Of a stretch of 22,499 bases of DNA, positions 8,353 to 15,290 are shown in pieces; the first letter of the stretch is position 1, and each line of letters opens with the position of its first letter. The notes below the pieces were generated by a model. It ran no database searches, had not been told where the DNA came from, and worked only from the letters and a program-made list of their open reading frames with translations. The position numbers and the translations under genes are program-made. Source of the DNA: CAIJZX01 sp043766165 (GTDB lineage Bacteria; Patescibacteriota; Patescibacteriia; SBBC01; CAIJZX01); the NCBI GenBank assembly GCA_043766165.1, contig JAYUIJ010000062.1:1-22499 (forward strand), given 5' to 3'.

Positions 8353-8937
8353 CTACTTTTTAGCAATGAAATGAAAAACATGCCAATGCTTTTTTCCGCC
8401 CGTAGCTGTGCGATCATCTTTTTCTTCTTCTTGGAACTTCATAATTGTTAATCCGTTAAGCTGGGCTTGTGCTTCAACAGCAGTCAAAAATGTCATGCCG
8501 TGTCGAAGAGTTTTAAACTCATCCCGATCGCCAAAAAACTGTCCGCAAAAAACACCGCCGACGCGAAGTGATTTCTTGATATTCTCGATTACCTGATCAA
8601 ATGTGTCTGGAGCATTAAACGGCAAGGCATATTGAGCGGACACCAGATCAAATGTTTCTGATGGAAATTGATACTGATCGTACGCACTGATGACAAGGTG
8701 GAAGGCGGGAGACATGATACGCTGAGCCTCTTGAGTGACTCCTGGATCGACATCAACTGCTGTCACGTCGAAACCCTGTGCTAATAAAAACTTCGTATCA
8801 TTCAGAGCACCAGCGCCAAGATCCAACGCTTGTTCGCGACGGTCAAGATAGTCCAGCGCTTCAACCATCAGTTCACGAGGTGGCCGTGATCGGGTAGCCG
8901 CGTAATAGGCTGACCACTCACTATCAAGAGTACTCAT
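8353..8937 (-). CDS. class I SAM-dependent methyltransferase (TehB-like)
   Basis: A 194-residue methyltransferase. Motif I is ALDLGAGAL (37-45), motif II is the acidic 'VTAVDVDPG', and the motif IV region is 'FDLVSAQYALPF'; 'SLRVGGVFCGQFFG' is the strand-5 region. The N-terminal 'YYAATRSRPPRELMVEAL' resembles the start of TehB-like small-molecule methyltransferases. The C-terminus ('KKHWHVFHFIAKK') ends on the last sheet strand, so it is full length. Its ATG shares one base with the stop of the DUF4325 gene (TAATG), so it is translated with the MerR-GHKL/STAS-like pair. The substrate is unknown; the operon suggests it is the output or a modifier of that switch. Confidence 0.85.
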   Translation of the reverse strand: MSTLDSEWSAYYAATRSRPPRELMVEALDYLDRREQALDLGAGALNDTKFLLAQGFDVTAVDVDPGVTQEAQRIMSPAFHLVISAYDQYQFPSETFDLVSAQYALPFNAPDTFDQVIENIKKSLRVGGVFCGQFFGDRDEFKTLRHGMTFLTAVEAQAQLNGLTIMKFQEEEKDDRTATGGKKHWHVFHFIAKK

Positions 8938-9263
8938 TATGATCTCAGCGGCAAACCCATTTGCTTGATTGCTCGCTTGAGAATCTCCGCGACTTCATCT
9001 TGCCGCGCTGTACTCAAAATCGGTAAGGCGGCCAGCACCGAAGCATTGTCCGTTGGCATCAGATCAACCTGCCCACGCATATACGCCGCGAGCTGGGTTA
9101 AAAATTCATCGAACCACGACGGCGTCACGGTCAATACGCCATCAAAATCCAACTGTACCGGCTGATCGGCATCCAAGGTGGGACGTATGGCCTGGAACGC
9201 TTCGACACCGGCCGGACGCGAAACAAGAACTGTCCCGAACTTTTTTATGTAAATTGTTTGCAT
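8937..9263 (-). CDS. STAS-like DUF4325 protein
   Basis: About 108 residues when started at the ATG at 9263 (MQTIYIKKFG...). An earlier in-frame start at 9311 would overlap the upstream stop and adds a sequence with no family character. The protein has the DUF4325 layout: a short strand, 'PVQLDFDGVLTVTPSWFDEF' with the conserved aspartate and Ser/Thr segment, and a helical C-terminus ('QDEVAEILKRAIKQMGLP'). DUF4325 is a STAS-like fold often next to GHKL ATPases, in the manner of anti-sigma-antagonist/kinase pairs. Here the neighbour encodes such an ATPase 19 nt upstream, so the two probably bind each other. It may be a phosphorylation target; that is inference. Confidence 0.8.
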   Translation of the reverse strand: MQTIYIKKFGTVLVSRPAGVEAFQAIRPTLDADQPVQLDFDGVLTVTPSWFDEFLTQLAAYMRGQVDLMPTDNASVLAALPILSTARQDEVAEILKRAIKQMGLPLRS

Positions 9264-9282
9264 ACTGTTTTTATGTGAGTGG

Positions 9283-10011
9283 TTAAAATGAAATGACCGC
9301 GTAGACACCACGAATATTTTCTTTGGCCATTGTAATTTTCATCTGGCCGGCTTCTTTCGGAATCTGGACAAGGCCAATCCCCGACCGAAACAGTAGTCCT
9401 ATCGGATGCTCTTCTGCCACTTGGCGAATAACTTTCAGACCGTTGCCACGTTTTTCCGGATCTCGACCGGACACAACTTCGGTAAATGCTACGTGCAACG
9501 CATCTACATCGCTGGCAATCGCCGGCCGAACACGCTGTAACGTTTGCCGGACACCTTGTCCGCGATCAGCCAGAACGATTATGCGTTTATTGATGTCGTA
9601 AGAAAAAAATACACCGAGCACATCCGGCCAGTTACCGGCATTATGGGCGAAGGAATTATCGCCAATTTCTCCGACAACGAGCGTCACGAGTGAAACGATA
9701 TCACGGGTCTGAGCTCCAAGTTCGTGAAGCAACAGCGTCCCCATTTTTTCTACCCGGCTCGTAAACCGATCCTGCCGCTCGCAGTACATGTCATTAGGAA
9801 TAACCGCCGGTTGAGCGCTTGCCGCCCAGACCCAGGCTAGTTTCGGCACATCTATCTTCAAACGTTGGATGTCCGCCAAAACATAGTACCGCTGTGCACC
9901 AACACTACGCTGAGGCACAAGTTTCCCTATTTTTTCCCAATTCCTCAATGTTTGGGGTGTTACCCCAAGCACTTTAGCGGCATCACCAATACGAACTCTG
10001 GATTCTTTCAT
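9283..10011 (-). CDS. MerR-type HTH fused to GHKL (histidine-kinase-like) ATPase
   Basis: About 242 residues from the ATG at 10011. Residues 5-52 are a MerR-type winged helix ('RIGDAAKVLGVTPQTLRNWE', then 'QRYYVLADIQRL'). Residues about 85-240 are a GHKL/HATPase domain: N-box E115-x3-N119 ('VGEIGDNSFAH'), G1 box ADRGQGV (148-154) and G2 box KRGNGLKVI (187-195). There is no histidine phosphoacceptor domain, so it resembles the anti-sigma-factor kinase type. The fusion suggests a DNA-bound regulator whose state is set by nucleotide and by the STAS-like partner encoded next. A GTG at 10029 is also in frame but lies inside the -10 box, so 10011 is preferred; the message would be leaderless or nearly so. 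Confidence 0.85.
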   Translation of the reverse strand: MKESRVRIGDAAKVLGVTPQTLRNWEKIGKLVPQRSVGAQRYYVLADIQRLKIDVPKLAWVWAASAQPAVIPNDMYCERQDRFTSRVEKMGTLLLHELGAQTRDIVSLVTLVVGEIGDNSFAHNAGNWPDVLGVFFSYDINKRIIVLADRGQGVRQTLQRVRPAIASDVDALHVAFTEVVSGRDPEKRGNGLKVIRQVAEEHPIGLLFRSGIGLVQIPKEAGQMKITMAKENIRGVYAVISF

Positions 10012-10019
10012 AGGTATAC

Positions 10020-10082
10020 AGTTTATCACTTAAACCTATAAAAGTCAATATAATTTGATAGGTTTATGAGTAAAAGCTATCA
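10020..10082 (-). promoter_or_regulatory. promoter and inverted-repeat operator of the MerR-GHKL operon
   Basis: Minus strand: -35 TTGACT (10043-10048), 17-nt spacer, -10 TAAACT (10020-10025), with the ATG 9 nt after the -10. A perfect 9-bp inverted repeat, TAAACCTAT/ATAGGTTTA, occupies 10031-10039 and 10058-10066 and brackets the -35. A second pair, TGATAG (10077-10082) and CTATCA (10056-10061), lies upstream. These are good candidate sites for autoregulation by the MerR-type domain. Confidence 0.6.
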
Positions 10083-10122
10083 AAAAAAATGAAAAAGTGC
10101 TTATTTTAGCCTTAAAATAAGC
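10081..10122 (-). terminator. intrinsic terminator of the DUF1801 pair
   Basis: Minus strand: a 10-bp perfect stem (GCTTATTTTA / TAAAATAAGC, 10099-10122, 4-nt loop) begins 8 nt after the DUF1801 stop. It is followed by a T-rich run including eight consecutive T. Confidence 0.8.
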
Positions 10123-10129
10123 TTTCGCT

Positions 10130-10549
10130 TTATAAACACACCAACTTCCCCTGCCGCTTCACAATATTTTTGTAGTCCCACTGAATTGTTTTTGATTTTC
10201 GAAGCCAGCGTTTCACGTCAACGAGATTCACATCTTTGACTGATAGATAATTAATACCGGCCGCTTTGTACTTTTTGGTATTGCCAATCGGCATCAGCTG
10301 TGGTTCGTCAAATGACCACCCGCTCCAAAACATCAATTGCACGCCTTGTTTTCGCTTCCAATATCCCGCCACCGGATTACCGTCCAAAAACCAAACTGGA
10401 CCACCGTGCCAGACTTTGCGATCAGCTTTTTTCAAAGCATCATCAATTTCTTTCATCAGGAGCAAACAGACTTTTTTATCGGCAGTAGATTGGAGTGAGT
10501 TGTAGGCAGGAATACTGAGTTCTTTTTTTGAAGATTTCTTTGTGGTCAT
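10130..10549 (-). CDS. DUF1801 (YdhG-like) domain protein
   Basis: A 139-residue protein. The core 'KVWHGGPVWFLDGNPVAGYW' followed by 'KRKQGVQLMFWSGWSF' and a C-terminal helix 'VKDVNLVDVKRWLRKSK' is the DUF1801 pattern (PF08818, YdhG-like). Family members are small soluble alpha/beta proteins; some have been called iron-chaperone-like, but the biochemical role is not settled. It follows a second DUF1801 gene after a single base and is followed by an intrinsic terminator, so the two form a unit. The lysine-rich N-terminus is atypical. Function unknown. Confidence 0.8.
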   Translation of the reverse strand: MTTKKSSKKELSIPAYNSLQSTADKKVCLLLMKEIDDALKKADRKVWHGGPVWFLDGNPVAGYWKRKQGVQLMFWSGWSFDEPQLMPIGNTKKYKAAGINYLSVKDVNLVDVKRWLRKSKTIQWDYKNIVKRQGKLVCL

Positions 10550-10550
10550 A

Positions 10551-10988
10551 CTATTGAATTGCTTTCTTCAGCAGAGCCACAATCTTCTTCTCTTCAGCCG
10601 GCGTAATCTTCAACAACGCATACGCATTCGGCCACATATTCCCCTCATCAAGATTCGCGTCTTGTTGAAAACCCAGCGTTGAGTATCGATACTTGAACTT
10701 ACTTGCGTTCTGGAAAAAGCAAACAACTTTTCCATCCTTATCTGCATACGCCGGCATACCGTACCACGTTTTTGCCATCAAGCTCGGCGCGTTAGCTTTG
10801 ATAAGTGCGTGAACTTTCTTCGCCATCGTCCGGTCCGGTTCCGGCATTTTCGCGATGGAAGCCATGACCGCTTTTTCACCGTCGGCTTTTTCGGATTCTG
10901 CTTTTAACTCGAGGATGCGTTCCTTCATTGCGCTGCGTTCTGCGTCGGAGTAGCCTTCGAATTTTTTGGTGGGTTTGGGGGTGGGCAT
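10551..10988 (-). CDS. DUF1801 (YdhG-like) domain protein, second copy
   Basis: A 145-residue paralogue type of the next gene. It has an N-terminal charged helix ('YSDAERSAMKERILELKAES') and then the DUF1801 core: 'MAKKVHALIKANAPSLMAKT', 'WYGMPAYADKDGKVVCFFQN', 'YRYSTLGF', and the 'DEGNMWPNAYALLKITPAEE' segment with a C-terminal helix. The 'TWYGMPAYA..GKVVCFF' segment matches the most conserved part of YdhG-like proteins. The two tandem copies differ greatly in sequence, so the duplication is old or they joined independently. Function unknown. Confidence 0.82.
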   Translation of the reverse strand: MPTPKPTKKFEGYSDAERSAMKERILELKAESEKADGEKAVMASIAKMPEPDRTMAKKVHALIKANAPSLMAKTWYGMPAYADKDGKVVCFFQNASKFKYRYSTLGFQQDANLDEGNMWPNAYALLKITPAEEKKIVALLKKAIQ

Positions 10989-11010
10989 GGGTAGAGTTTA
11001 AAAAACTAAA

Positions 11011-11763
11011 TCACTGACAAATAATTTCTAATTTATTGCCATCAGGGTCGCAGAAATTAGTAATAAGACCATAGTTAGTTCGTCTTGAACGCTCTAATAA
11101 CTTTACTCCGCGACTTTCAAGTTGTTGATTCAATTCTTCAAGTTTATGTGGAGATTCGACCGCGAACTGTACTAGTATAGGGTTCTCAGCCTTTGATTTT
11201 AACCCTTCTTTTTTTACGCCATTTTTCTCCAATGCCAGAACTGTTTGTCCCGTTTTGAAGGCGTACCAGCTACTTGCTTTAGGATCCTCTTCTGAGTGAG
11301 CAGGTTCTAGACCTAAAATATCTTGGTAAAACTGTACTGACTCATTCATGTTGGATACGTACAGACACGTATAAGCCAAAGATAACCTGGCACTTGCTGA
11401 TTGTTGAATCTGGAATAACTTTTTTTCTGGACCTAAAAACATGGCCCAACTATCGTGGTGCGAAGATTCAACATTTGTAATAAACTCGACACCCTCGGCG
11501 GCCAATTTCTTACGAACATCTTCTAGGTTATCAACCTCAAAGCCAAGTGCTATGCCATTCAATAATCGATACTTTTCCTTACGCTCTCGATTTTTTGGAC
11601 CAAATACTTCAAAGAGTTGTCCAGAAGATAGTCTAAACTGTGCCACCTGTTTATCTTCGTCCAGCTCTTCAAGAGATAACCCAAGTGTACTTGAGAAGAA
11701 CTTCACTCCGGCCTCAAAATCCTCAACTAGTAACCCCGCCCAGTTAATTTTCTGTATGTTCAT
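11011..11763 (-). CDS. two-domain VOC (glyoxalase/dioxygenase superfamily) protein
   Basis: A 250-residue protein made of two vicinal-oxygen-chelate modules. Module 1 (about 1-125) begins 'WAGLLVEDFEAGVKFFSSTL' and ends near 'AMFLGPEKKLFQIQQ'. Module 2 (about 130-250) begins 'YTCLYVSNMNESVQFYQDIL' and ends 'NFCDPDGNKLEIICQ', a typical VOC C-terminal strand with the metal-ligand Glu position. This family includes glyoxalase I, extradiol dioxygenases and antibiotic-binding proteins; nothing here tells the substrate. In module 1 the usual first metal ligand position (His/Gln) after the opening strand is not obvious, so that half may be structural. Monocistronic; no clear partner. Confidence 0.85.
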   Translation of the reverse strand: MNIQKINWAGLLVEDFEAGVKFFSSTLGLSLEELDEDKQVAQFRLSSGQLFEVFGPKNRERKEKYRLLNGIALGFEVDNLEDVRKKLAAEGVEFITNVESSHHDSWAMFLGPEKKLFQIQQSASARLSLAYTCLYVSNMNESVQFYQDILGLEPAHSEEDPKASSWYAFKTGQTVLALEKNGVKKEGLKSKAENPILVQFAVESPHKLEELNQQLESRGVKLLERSRRTNYGLITNFCDPDGNKLEIICQ

Positions 11764-12022
11764 AAGTCCAGTATAGCACGGTGATTATATGCTCGACATT
11801 GCCAAAAACCATCTACTTTCGAGACGCGCTGGTACTCGGGATTATCCGAGAACGACGTCAAAGAACTCTAGCAGATCATCACGGAGACGGATGGGGTTCA
11901 AGTTACTGAGGCGGTTGCGAGGACGAGGGCACGGTTGGTGCTGGTGCGCGTGACAAATATTCGGTTTTATACTACACTGTGTAGTAGTATAGTAGTCATA
12001 CACGCCTTTACCCAACACCGAT
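11764..12022. other. intergenic region with possible decayed coding sequence
   Basis: Between divergent genes. On the plus strand 11848-11960 reads 'ENDVKEL', a TAG, then 'QIITETDGVQVTEAVARTRA' in the same frame. This looks like a broken coiled-coil or helical protein but cannot be assigned. A 17-bp palindrome (TACTACAC-T-GTGTAGTA, 11970-11986) precedes the lipoprotein gene. Confidence 0.25.
11970..11986 (+). promoter_or_regulatory. palindromic operator-like site upstream of the lipoprotein gene
   Basis: TACTACAC-T-GTGTAGTA is a perfect palindrome around a central T, 36 bp upstream of the ATG at 12023. It overlaps TATACT (11968-11973), a reasonable -10. No well-spaced -35 could be assigned, so the promoter itself is uncertain. 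Confidence 0.35.
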
Positions 12023-12616
12023 ATGAAGAAACTCGTCTTCCTAACAGCCTTGCTCGCCCTGATGGGAGCGGGGTGTACAAAGCCCTCTCTTTCAACGCCA
12101 TCTAGCAAGAATACTGCAGTCAATCAACCGGTTCAAAAGTCTGCCACTCAACAAACCTCAATGGACATTGCTGGATGGAAGGTGTTTACCGAACCTACCA
12201 GTGGTTTTAGTTTTAAGTACCCGGCTAACTGGAGCGTTCTGTCAGCGAATACGAGCTACACTATCTGCTTGTCGGAAGTGAGTACGAGCCAGTCGTGTGA
12301 CATCGGCGTCAGTATCGTCAAAGCTCCTGATGAGCGTCATCCGTCCGGAGTACAAAGCAATGAAGAGTTGATCGCCGCTTTTAAAAAGAAGTACTCTTCG
12401 CAAACCATTGGGTCAGCGCTGGCCGTGGTGAATGGACTTCATACGGCCAAATATTCGATGCCAGAAGAAACACAAATATTTATTGAAACGGCAACCTACG
12501 ACTATGTCCTGGCTATCTCACGGCATGACGCCGCTGGGAACGTGCGAAACAATTACACACAGACCGGCCAAGTATTGAGCCTCTTGGCAAAGACCATCAG
12601 CGCTGTAAAACAATAA
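12023..12616 (+). CDS. predicted lipoprotein with PsbP-like domain
   Basis: A 197-residue exported protein: KK-positive N-terminus, hydrophobic core 'LVFLTALLALMGAG' and C18 as the lipidation site (LMGAGC, a slightly relaxed lipobox). A low-complexity Ser/Thr/Gln linker runs to about residue 46. The domain then begins 'WKVFTEPTSGFSFKYPANWS' and ends with 'SLLAKTISAVKQ'; the 'GFSFKYPANW' start is shared with PsbP-like/DUF1795-type lipoproteins. It would be anchored to the outer face of the cytoplasmic membrane. It is alone on the plus strand and ends at an intrinsic terminator. No Shine-Dalgarno is visible. Function unknown. Confidence 0.75.
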   Translation: MKKLVFLTALLALMGAGCTKPSLSTPSSKNTAVNQPVQKSATQQTSMDIAGWKVFTEPTSGFSFKYPANWSVLSANTSYTICLSEVSTSQSCDIGVSIVKAPDERHPSGVQSNEELIAAFKKKYSSQTIGSALAVVNGLHTAKYSMPEETQIFIETATYDYVLAISRHDAAGNVRNNYTQTGQVLSLLAKTISAVKQ

Positions 12617-12654
12617 TCAGACTTCAAGGTTAACGTCCCACCCGGTGGTTATCG

Positions 12655-12681
12655 AAACGCCCCTGTTTCAGGGGCGTTTTC
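12655..12681 (+). terminator. intrinsic terminator of the lipoprotein gene
   Basis: An 11-bp perfect stem, AAACGCCCCTG (12655-12665) and CAGGGGCGTTT (12669-12679), with loop TTT and a short T run, about 40 nt after the stop codon. Confidence 0.9.
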
Positions 12682-12835
12682 TGCTTCTATCTCCAACTCG
12701 GCGTTTTGCCTTACGTTGCGGGAGAATTAGCATTTATTGAAAATGCGTGCTAGGTGGTGGGCCACGGAGGAACTAGAAGCGTTGAGTGACGGCCTCTTGC
12801 ATGGTGCAAAAACATACACCGATAACTGGCGTTAG

Positions 12836-12991
12836 GAACTTACTAATAATGTTGCGAAGAAGGTTGGCATCACGATGGCCAATATCTCTATTTAAAAAAA
12901 CGGCAAGGCCAAAGCCATTTGCTTCTCAACCTTGGAGTCAATTTGTAAAGCGCTTGACTGTCAGCCGGGTGATATTTTGGAGTGTAGGTAG
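12836..12991 (+). pseudogene. fragment of a small XRE/Cro-CI-type regulator
   Basis: In one plus-strand frame the sequence reads 'ELTNNVAKKVGITMANISI', a TAA stop (12893-12895), then 'KNGKAKAICFSTLESICKAL' and 'DCQPGDILECR' to a TAG at 12989-12991. The pattern (GITxANxSI.KNGKAKAxxFSTLExICKALDCQPGDILEY) is that of the short YozG-like XRE regulators. Leu is expected where TAA stands, so a T-to-A change of TTA is the simplest lesion. The N-terminal helix is not recognisable upstream. The rest of 12617-13001 holds only the lipoprotein terminator and no other supported gene. Confidence 0.65.
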
Positions 12992-13001
12992 AATTGGCAA
13001 T

Positions 13002-13064
13002 CGGCTTGCGTACGCCTTCGACTTGGTTGTTTGGTGCGGAGGATTTTTGGCTGCCCGACTTTAA
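13002..13064 (+). repeat. coding-like repeat, copy 1
   Basis: Plus-strand translation 'GLRTPSTWLFGAEDFWLPDF'. It shares TWLFxxxDFxLPD with copies 2 and 3. It lies directly after the XRE pseudogene and at the 3' end of the minus-strand gene 13065-13691. Confidence 0.5.
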
Positions 13065-13691
13065 CTACAATCTCATACGTGACCGGGCAATAATCCAGAC
13101 CGATATAGATGTAAAACATGTGGCCCCAATACCTAAACACAATGAAAGCCAGAACGCCCAGTGTGGTGAATGCCCTGGTGATCCACTTAGAAAAACGAGA
13201 CTTGAAACGATTGCGCAGGCCAAGAACAGGGTGGCGAACTTAAATAGACCGAACGTCATTATCTTAGTTTGAAGATTTTTGTTTAACGATTCAGCCATTT
13301 GATCACACCAACTCTTTGCAAGACGATCATCGAGTGCGATGCGACCCCACATCAAGGTATTATTTGTTTGAACTAATCCCCTAGTATGATTTTCGTAACC
13401 AGAAATCAATTGTTTGATTTCCATGCTTTTGAACATCTCTGCGTTTGTTGGAACGTCAAATATCCTATATTCCTTGAGTATTTCTTCGTCGGTATCTGGG
13501 AAATAGTTTGACGGCATTATTGCTTGCTGGTTCAGCGACAGTAAAATGTCTATGACTCGACCGCGATAATTGTTTATTGCAGTTTGGATCTTATCCAACC
13601 GAAATACTACAAAAGTGCCCCCAAGCGCTAAAACGGCCCCACAGGTTTGAGCTATTGTACTAAGACCATAGTACCAGGTATTGTCAGTCAT
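13065..13691 (-). CDS. three-helix membrane protein of unknown function
   Basis: About 208 residues from the ATG at 13691 (MTDNTWYY...). A longer frame to 13814 exists, but its first 41 residues run antisense to repeat copy 2 and look non-coding, so the inner start is preferred. One helix is near the N-terminus ('LSTIAQTCGAVLALGGTFVV'); then comes a soluble stretch of about 100 residues, and two C-terminal helices ('FATLFLACAIVSSLVFL' and 'AFWLSLCLGIGATCFTSISV') ending in a basic tail. The one-plus-two helix layout with a central soluble part is seen in many uncharacterised membrane proteins. No family recognised. Confidence 0.6.
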   Translation of the reverse strand: MTDNTWYYGLSTIAQTCGAVLALGGTFVVFRLDKIQTAINNYRGRVIDILLSLNQQAIMPSNYFPDTDEEILKEYRIFDVPTNAEMFKSMEIKQLISGYENHTRGLVQTNNTLMWGRIALDDRLAKSWCDQMAESLNKNLQTKIMTFGLFKFATLFLACAIVSSLVFLSGSPGHSPHWAFWLSLCLGIGATCFTSISVWIIARSRMRL

Positions 13692-13782
13692 GTAGATAAT
13701 TTTTGCGAACTCCTGAATCTTGCTGCGGCTCGCGGAAATTCGACGATTTGTTCCAACATATATGGAGTGGTGGATCGCCTGC

Positions 13783-13845
13783 GTCCGTCTTCGAACTTGG
13801 CTTTTTGAAACCACGGACTTCTACCTGCCGGATTTGAAGATCTAG
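13783..13845 (+). repeat. coding-like repeat, copy 2
   Basis: Plus-strand translation 'VRLRTWLFETTDFYLPDLKI' followed by TAG. The same frame is open upstream to about 13707 ('LLRLAEIRRFVPTYMEWW'). About 79% identical in DNA to copy 3 over 58 bp by eye, and most differences are synonymous in this frame. Confidence 0.55.
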
Positions 13846-13891
13846 CCGGAGGCCAAAAAACTAGTCGGTTGGTAGTTCTTGCCCGAAGGGG

Positions 13892-14296
13892 CTAGGTCTT
13901 AGGCGCGCGGTCTCGGCGACCTTTGCGCCACTCATCCAGTGCGGAGCCGATAATAAATACAAATAGGACTAAACCAAAGAGGATACCGATGTTACCCGAC
14001 CTGGATACGGCGGTGTAAATCGCAGCTGAAATCAGTAAGGCAACGATGGCTCGACCGTTTTCGGAGAAATGCGATTTCTTTATCATCGGAATGCCAAGGT
14101 AACGGTAGATGAAATAGATGGCGGCTGTGGCACCGACTGCGGAGCCGATAAGATAGCTCGCTTGCTGTCCGCTACCAGTTATAGCTGTAACAGCAACACC
14201 AAGTGCGATCAGAACGCCCCAACCGATAAAACGAAAACGCCACGTGGGGGTGGAGTGTTGCGATGGTTTAGCCGATGGGATTGGAGTCTCAATCAT
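13892..14296 (-). CDS. four-helix membrane protein of unknown function
   Basis: About 134 residues from the second Met (MIETPIPS..., 14296); another Met lies three codons earlier. A short polar Ser/Pro/Thr N-terminus is followed by four hydrophobic segments (about 21-42, 47-67, 83-99 and 103-121), then 'DEWRKGRRDRAPKT', a positively charged cytoplasmic tail. No conserved polar motif is visible inside the helices and no family is recognised. On the minus strand the stop codon is followed by a GC-rich hairpin (GCCC-CTTC-GGGC) and then repeat copy 2. Possibly a cassette-like accessory gene, like its two neighbours. Confidence 0.6.
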   Translation of the reverse strand: MIETPIPSAKPSQHSTPTWRFRFIGWGVLIALGVAVTAITGSGQQASYLIGSAVGATAAIYFIYRYLGIPMIKKSHFSENGRAIVALLISAAIYTAVSRSGNIGILFGLVLFVFIIGSALDEWRKGRRDRAPKT

Positions 14297-14435
14297 AGTG
14301 TGCAATGATTAGTTGCCTCATTATACGCTTTAGCGTGAGCAGATGCAAGGAAGAGTAGAGCTTTTTTGTGACACGAAGCCCGCCCTCTGCCAAGAAGGAT
14401 TGTGGCGTATGCTGTCAGACCGTTGTTGGCAACTA

Positions 14436-14500
14436 GCGTCCGTCTAGGAACTTGGTTGTTTAAAACCACTGACTTCTTCTTACCTGATTTAACTTCAGGC
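14436..14500 (+). repeat. coding-like repeat, copy 3
   Basis: Plus-strand translation 'SVRLGTWLFKTTDFFLPDLT', open to a TGA-free run upstream ('VAYAVRPLLAT'). It lies between the 5' side of the four-helix protein gene and the 3' end of 14508-15290, the same position relative to its downstream gene as copies 1 and 2. Confidence 0.55.
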
Positions 14501-14507
14501 ACGCAAC

Positions 14508-15290
14508 TTACGGAGAAGGTAATACCTCATTGAGTGCCATTCGTGCAAGGTCTTTTAAGATATCATTGACTTGGTTTGACTCAGACCTTTGCTTTAAGTC
14601 ATCCGGATTCAAAGTTGGGTCGCCTTTATAAAGAATCTCGTCGACATGGGCTACAGCATTTCTTTGAGCTTCTCTTAGATATTTTCCAGGCGTTCTAATT
14701 TTTGGTATCTGATTAATCCAATTTTGAAGCCCGTATATTTTATTGGAATCAAGATGTGACTCAATCCATTCATCGGTCTTGTTCGGCCCACTCGCTATTT
14801 CTATGATTTTGAAATACACTAGCAACGAGTAATATTGACTCGGGGTATTTAGCGCTTCACGAAACAGAGCCAACGCCAATTTCTGACGGTTTGAAAGATT
14901 TTCTAATTCCTCAAATAGAGGTTCCTTCACTAGAAACCCTCCGAGGTGGTAAGGAGCATCTAGCCAGGGCTTCAATCTAGACTGTCCACTTCCTATTTCG
15001 CTTATCTCTCTAATTGCGATGTTCTGCTGATAACTGAGTTGGCTGAGAAATCTGCGCAAGAGACCTCGTTCAAAATCGTGATTACCCTCATCTTGAATAG
15101 GCACAATGATAACCGGGGCGCTGTCATCAATGCCGTTACACCATCTGATCATAGAGCCTTCAAACTCGAAATAGAAATCCGCAAAGTTACCAAAGAATAA
15201 GTAAGTATCAACCGCAAGCTCAAATTGACCCTTTGAGTTTGCAAAATATTGCTGCCACTTATCTTCTTGGTAGTCTTGGTTTACTTCCAT
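14508..15290 (-). CDS. hypothetical protein with C-terminal HEPN-like motif (MauJ-like)
   Basis: A 260-residue soluble protein. The N-terminal half is mixed strand/helix ('VDTYLFFGNFADFYFEFEGS'). From about residue 135 it is helical, with 'LALFREALNTPSQYYSLLVY', then 'YLREAQRNAVAHVDE', where R210 and H215 give an Rx4H pair as in HEPN domains. The organisation resembles proteins labelled MauJ in databases, a label without biochemical meaning here. If the HEPN site is real it could be an RNase, which would suit a defence or toxin role in this accessory region. The ATG at 15290 is the only good start. No partner gene is apparent. Confidence 0.55.
   Translation of the reverse strand: MEVNQDYQEDKWQQYFANSKGQFELAVDTYLFFGNFADFYFEFEGSMIRWCNGIDDSAPVIIVPIQDEGNHDFERGLLRRFLSQLSYQQNIAIREISEIGSGQSRLKPWLDAPYHLGGFLVKEPLFEELENLSNRQKLALALFREALNTPSQYYSLLVYFKIIEIASGPNKTDEWIESHLDSNKIYGLQNWINQIPKIRTPGKYLREAQRNAVAHVDEILYKGDPTLNPDDLKQRSESNQVNDILKDLARMALNEVLPSP

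Noticed and set aside
13692..13814. N-terminal extension of the three-helix membrane protein
   Set aside because: It runs antisense to repeat copy 2, has no membrane or family character, and a good internal Met is available at 13691.
13760..13840. tRNA pseudogene on the minus strand (GTTCGAA and a CCA-like end)
   Set aside because: No T-arm stem, acceptor stem or anticodon arm can be paired around the TTCGAA.
13002..14500. Integron attC sites between the accessory genes
   Set aside because: The repeats sit at the 3' side of each gene as attC would, but they lack paired GTTRRRY/RYYYAAC core sites and are not imperfect palindromes. Coding-type substitutions explain them better.
14293..14502. 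69-residue minus-strand reading frame
   Set aside because: Antisense to repeat copy 3 and overlapping the start of the next gene; no protein features.
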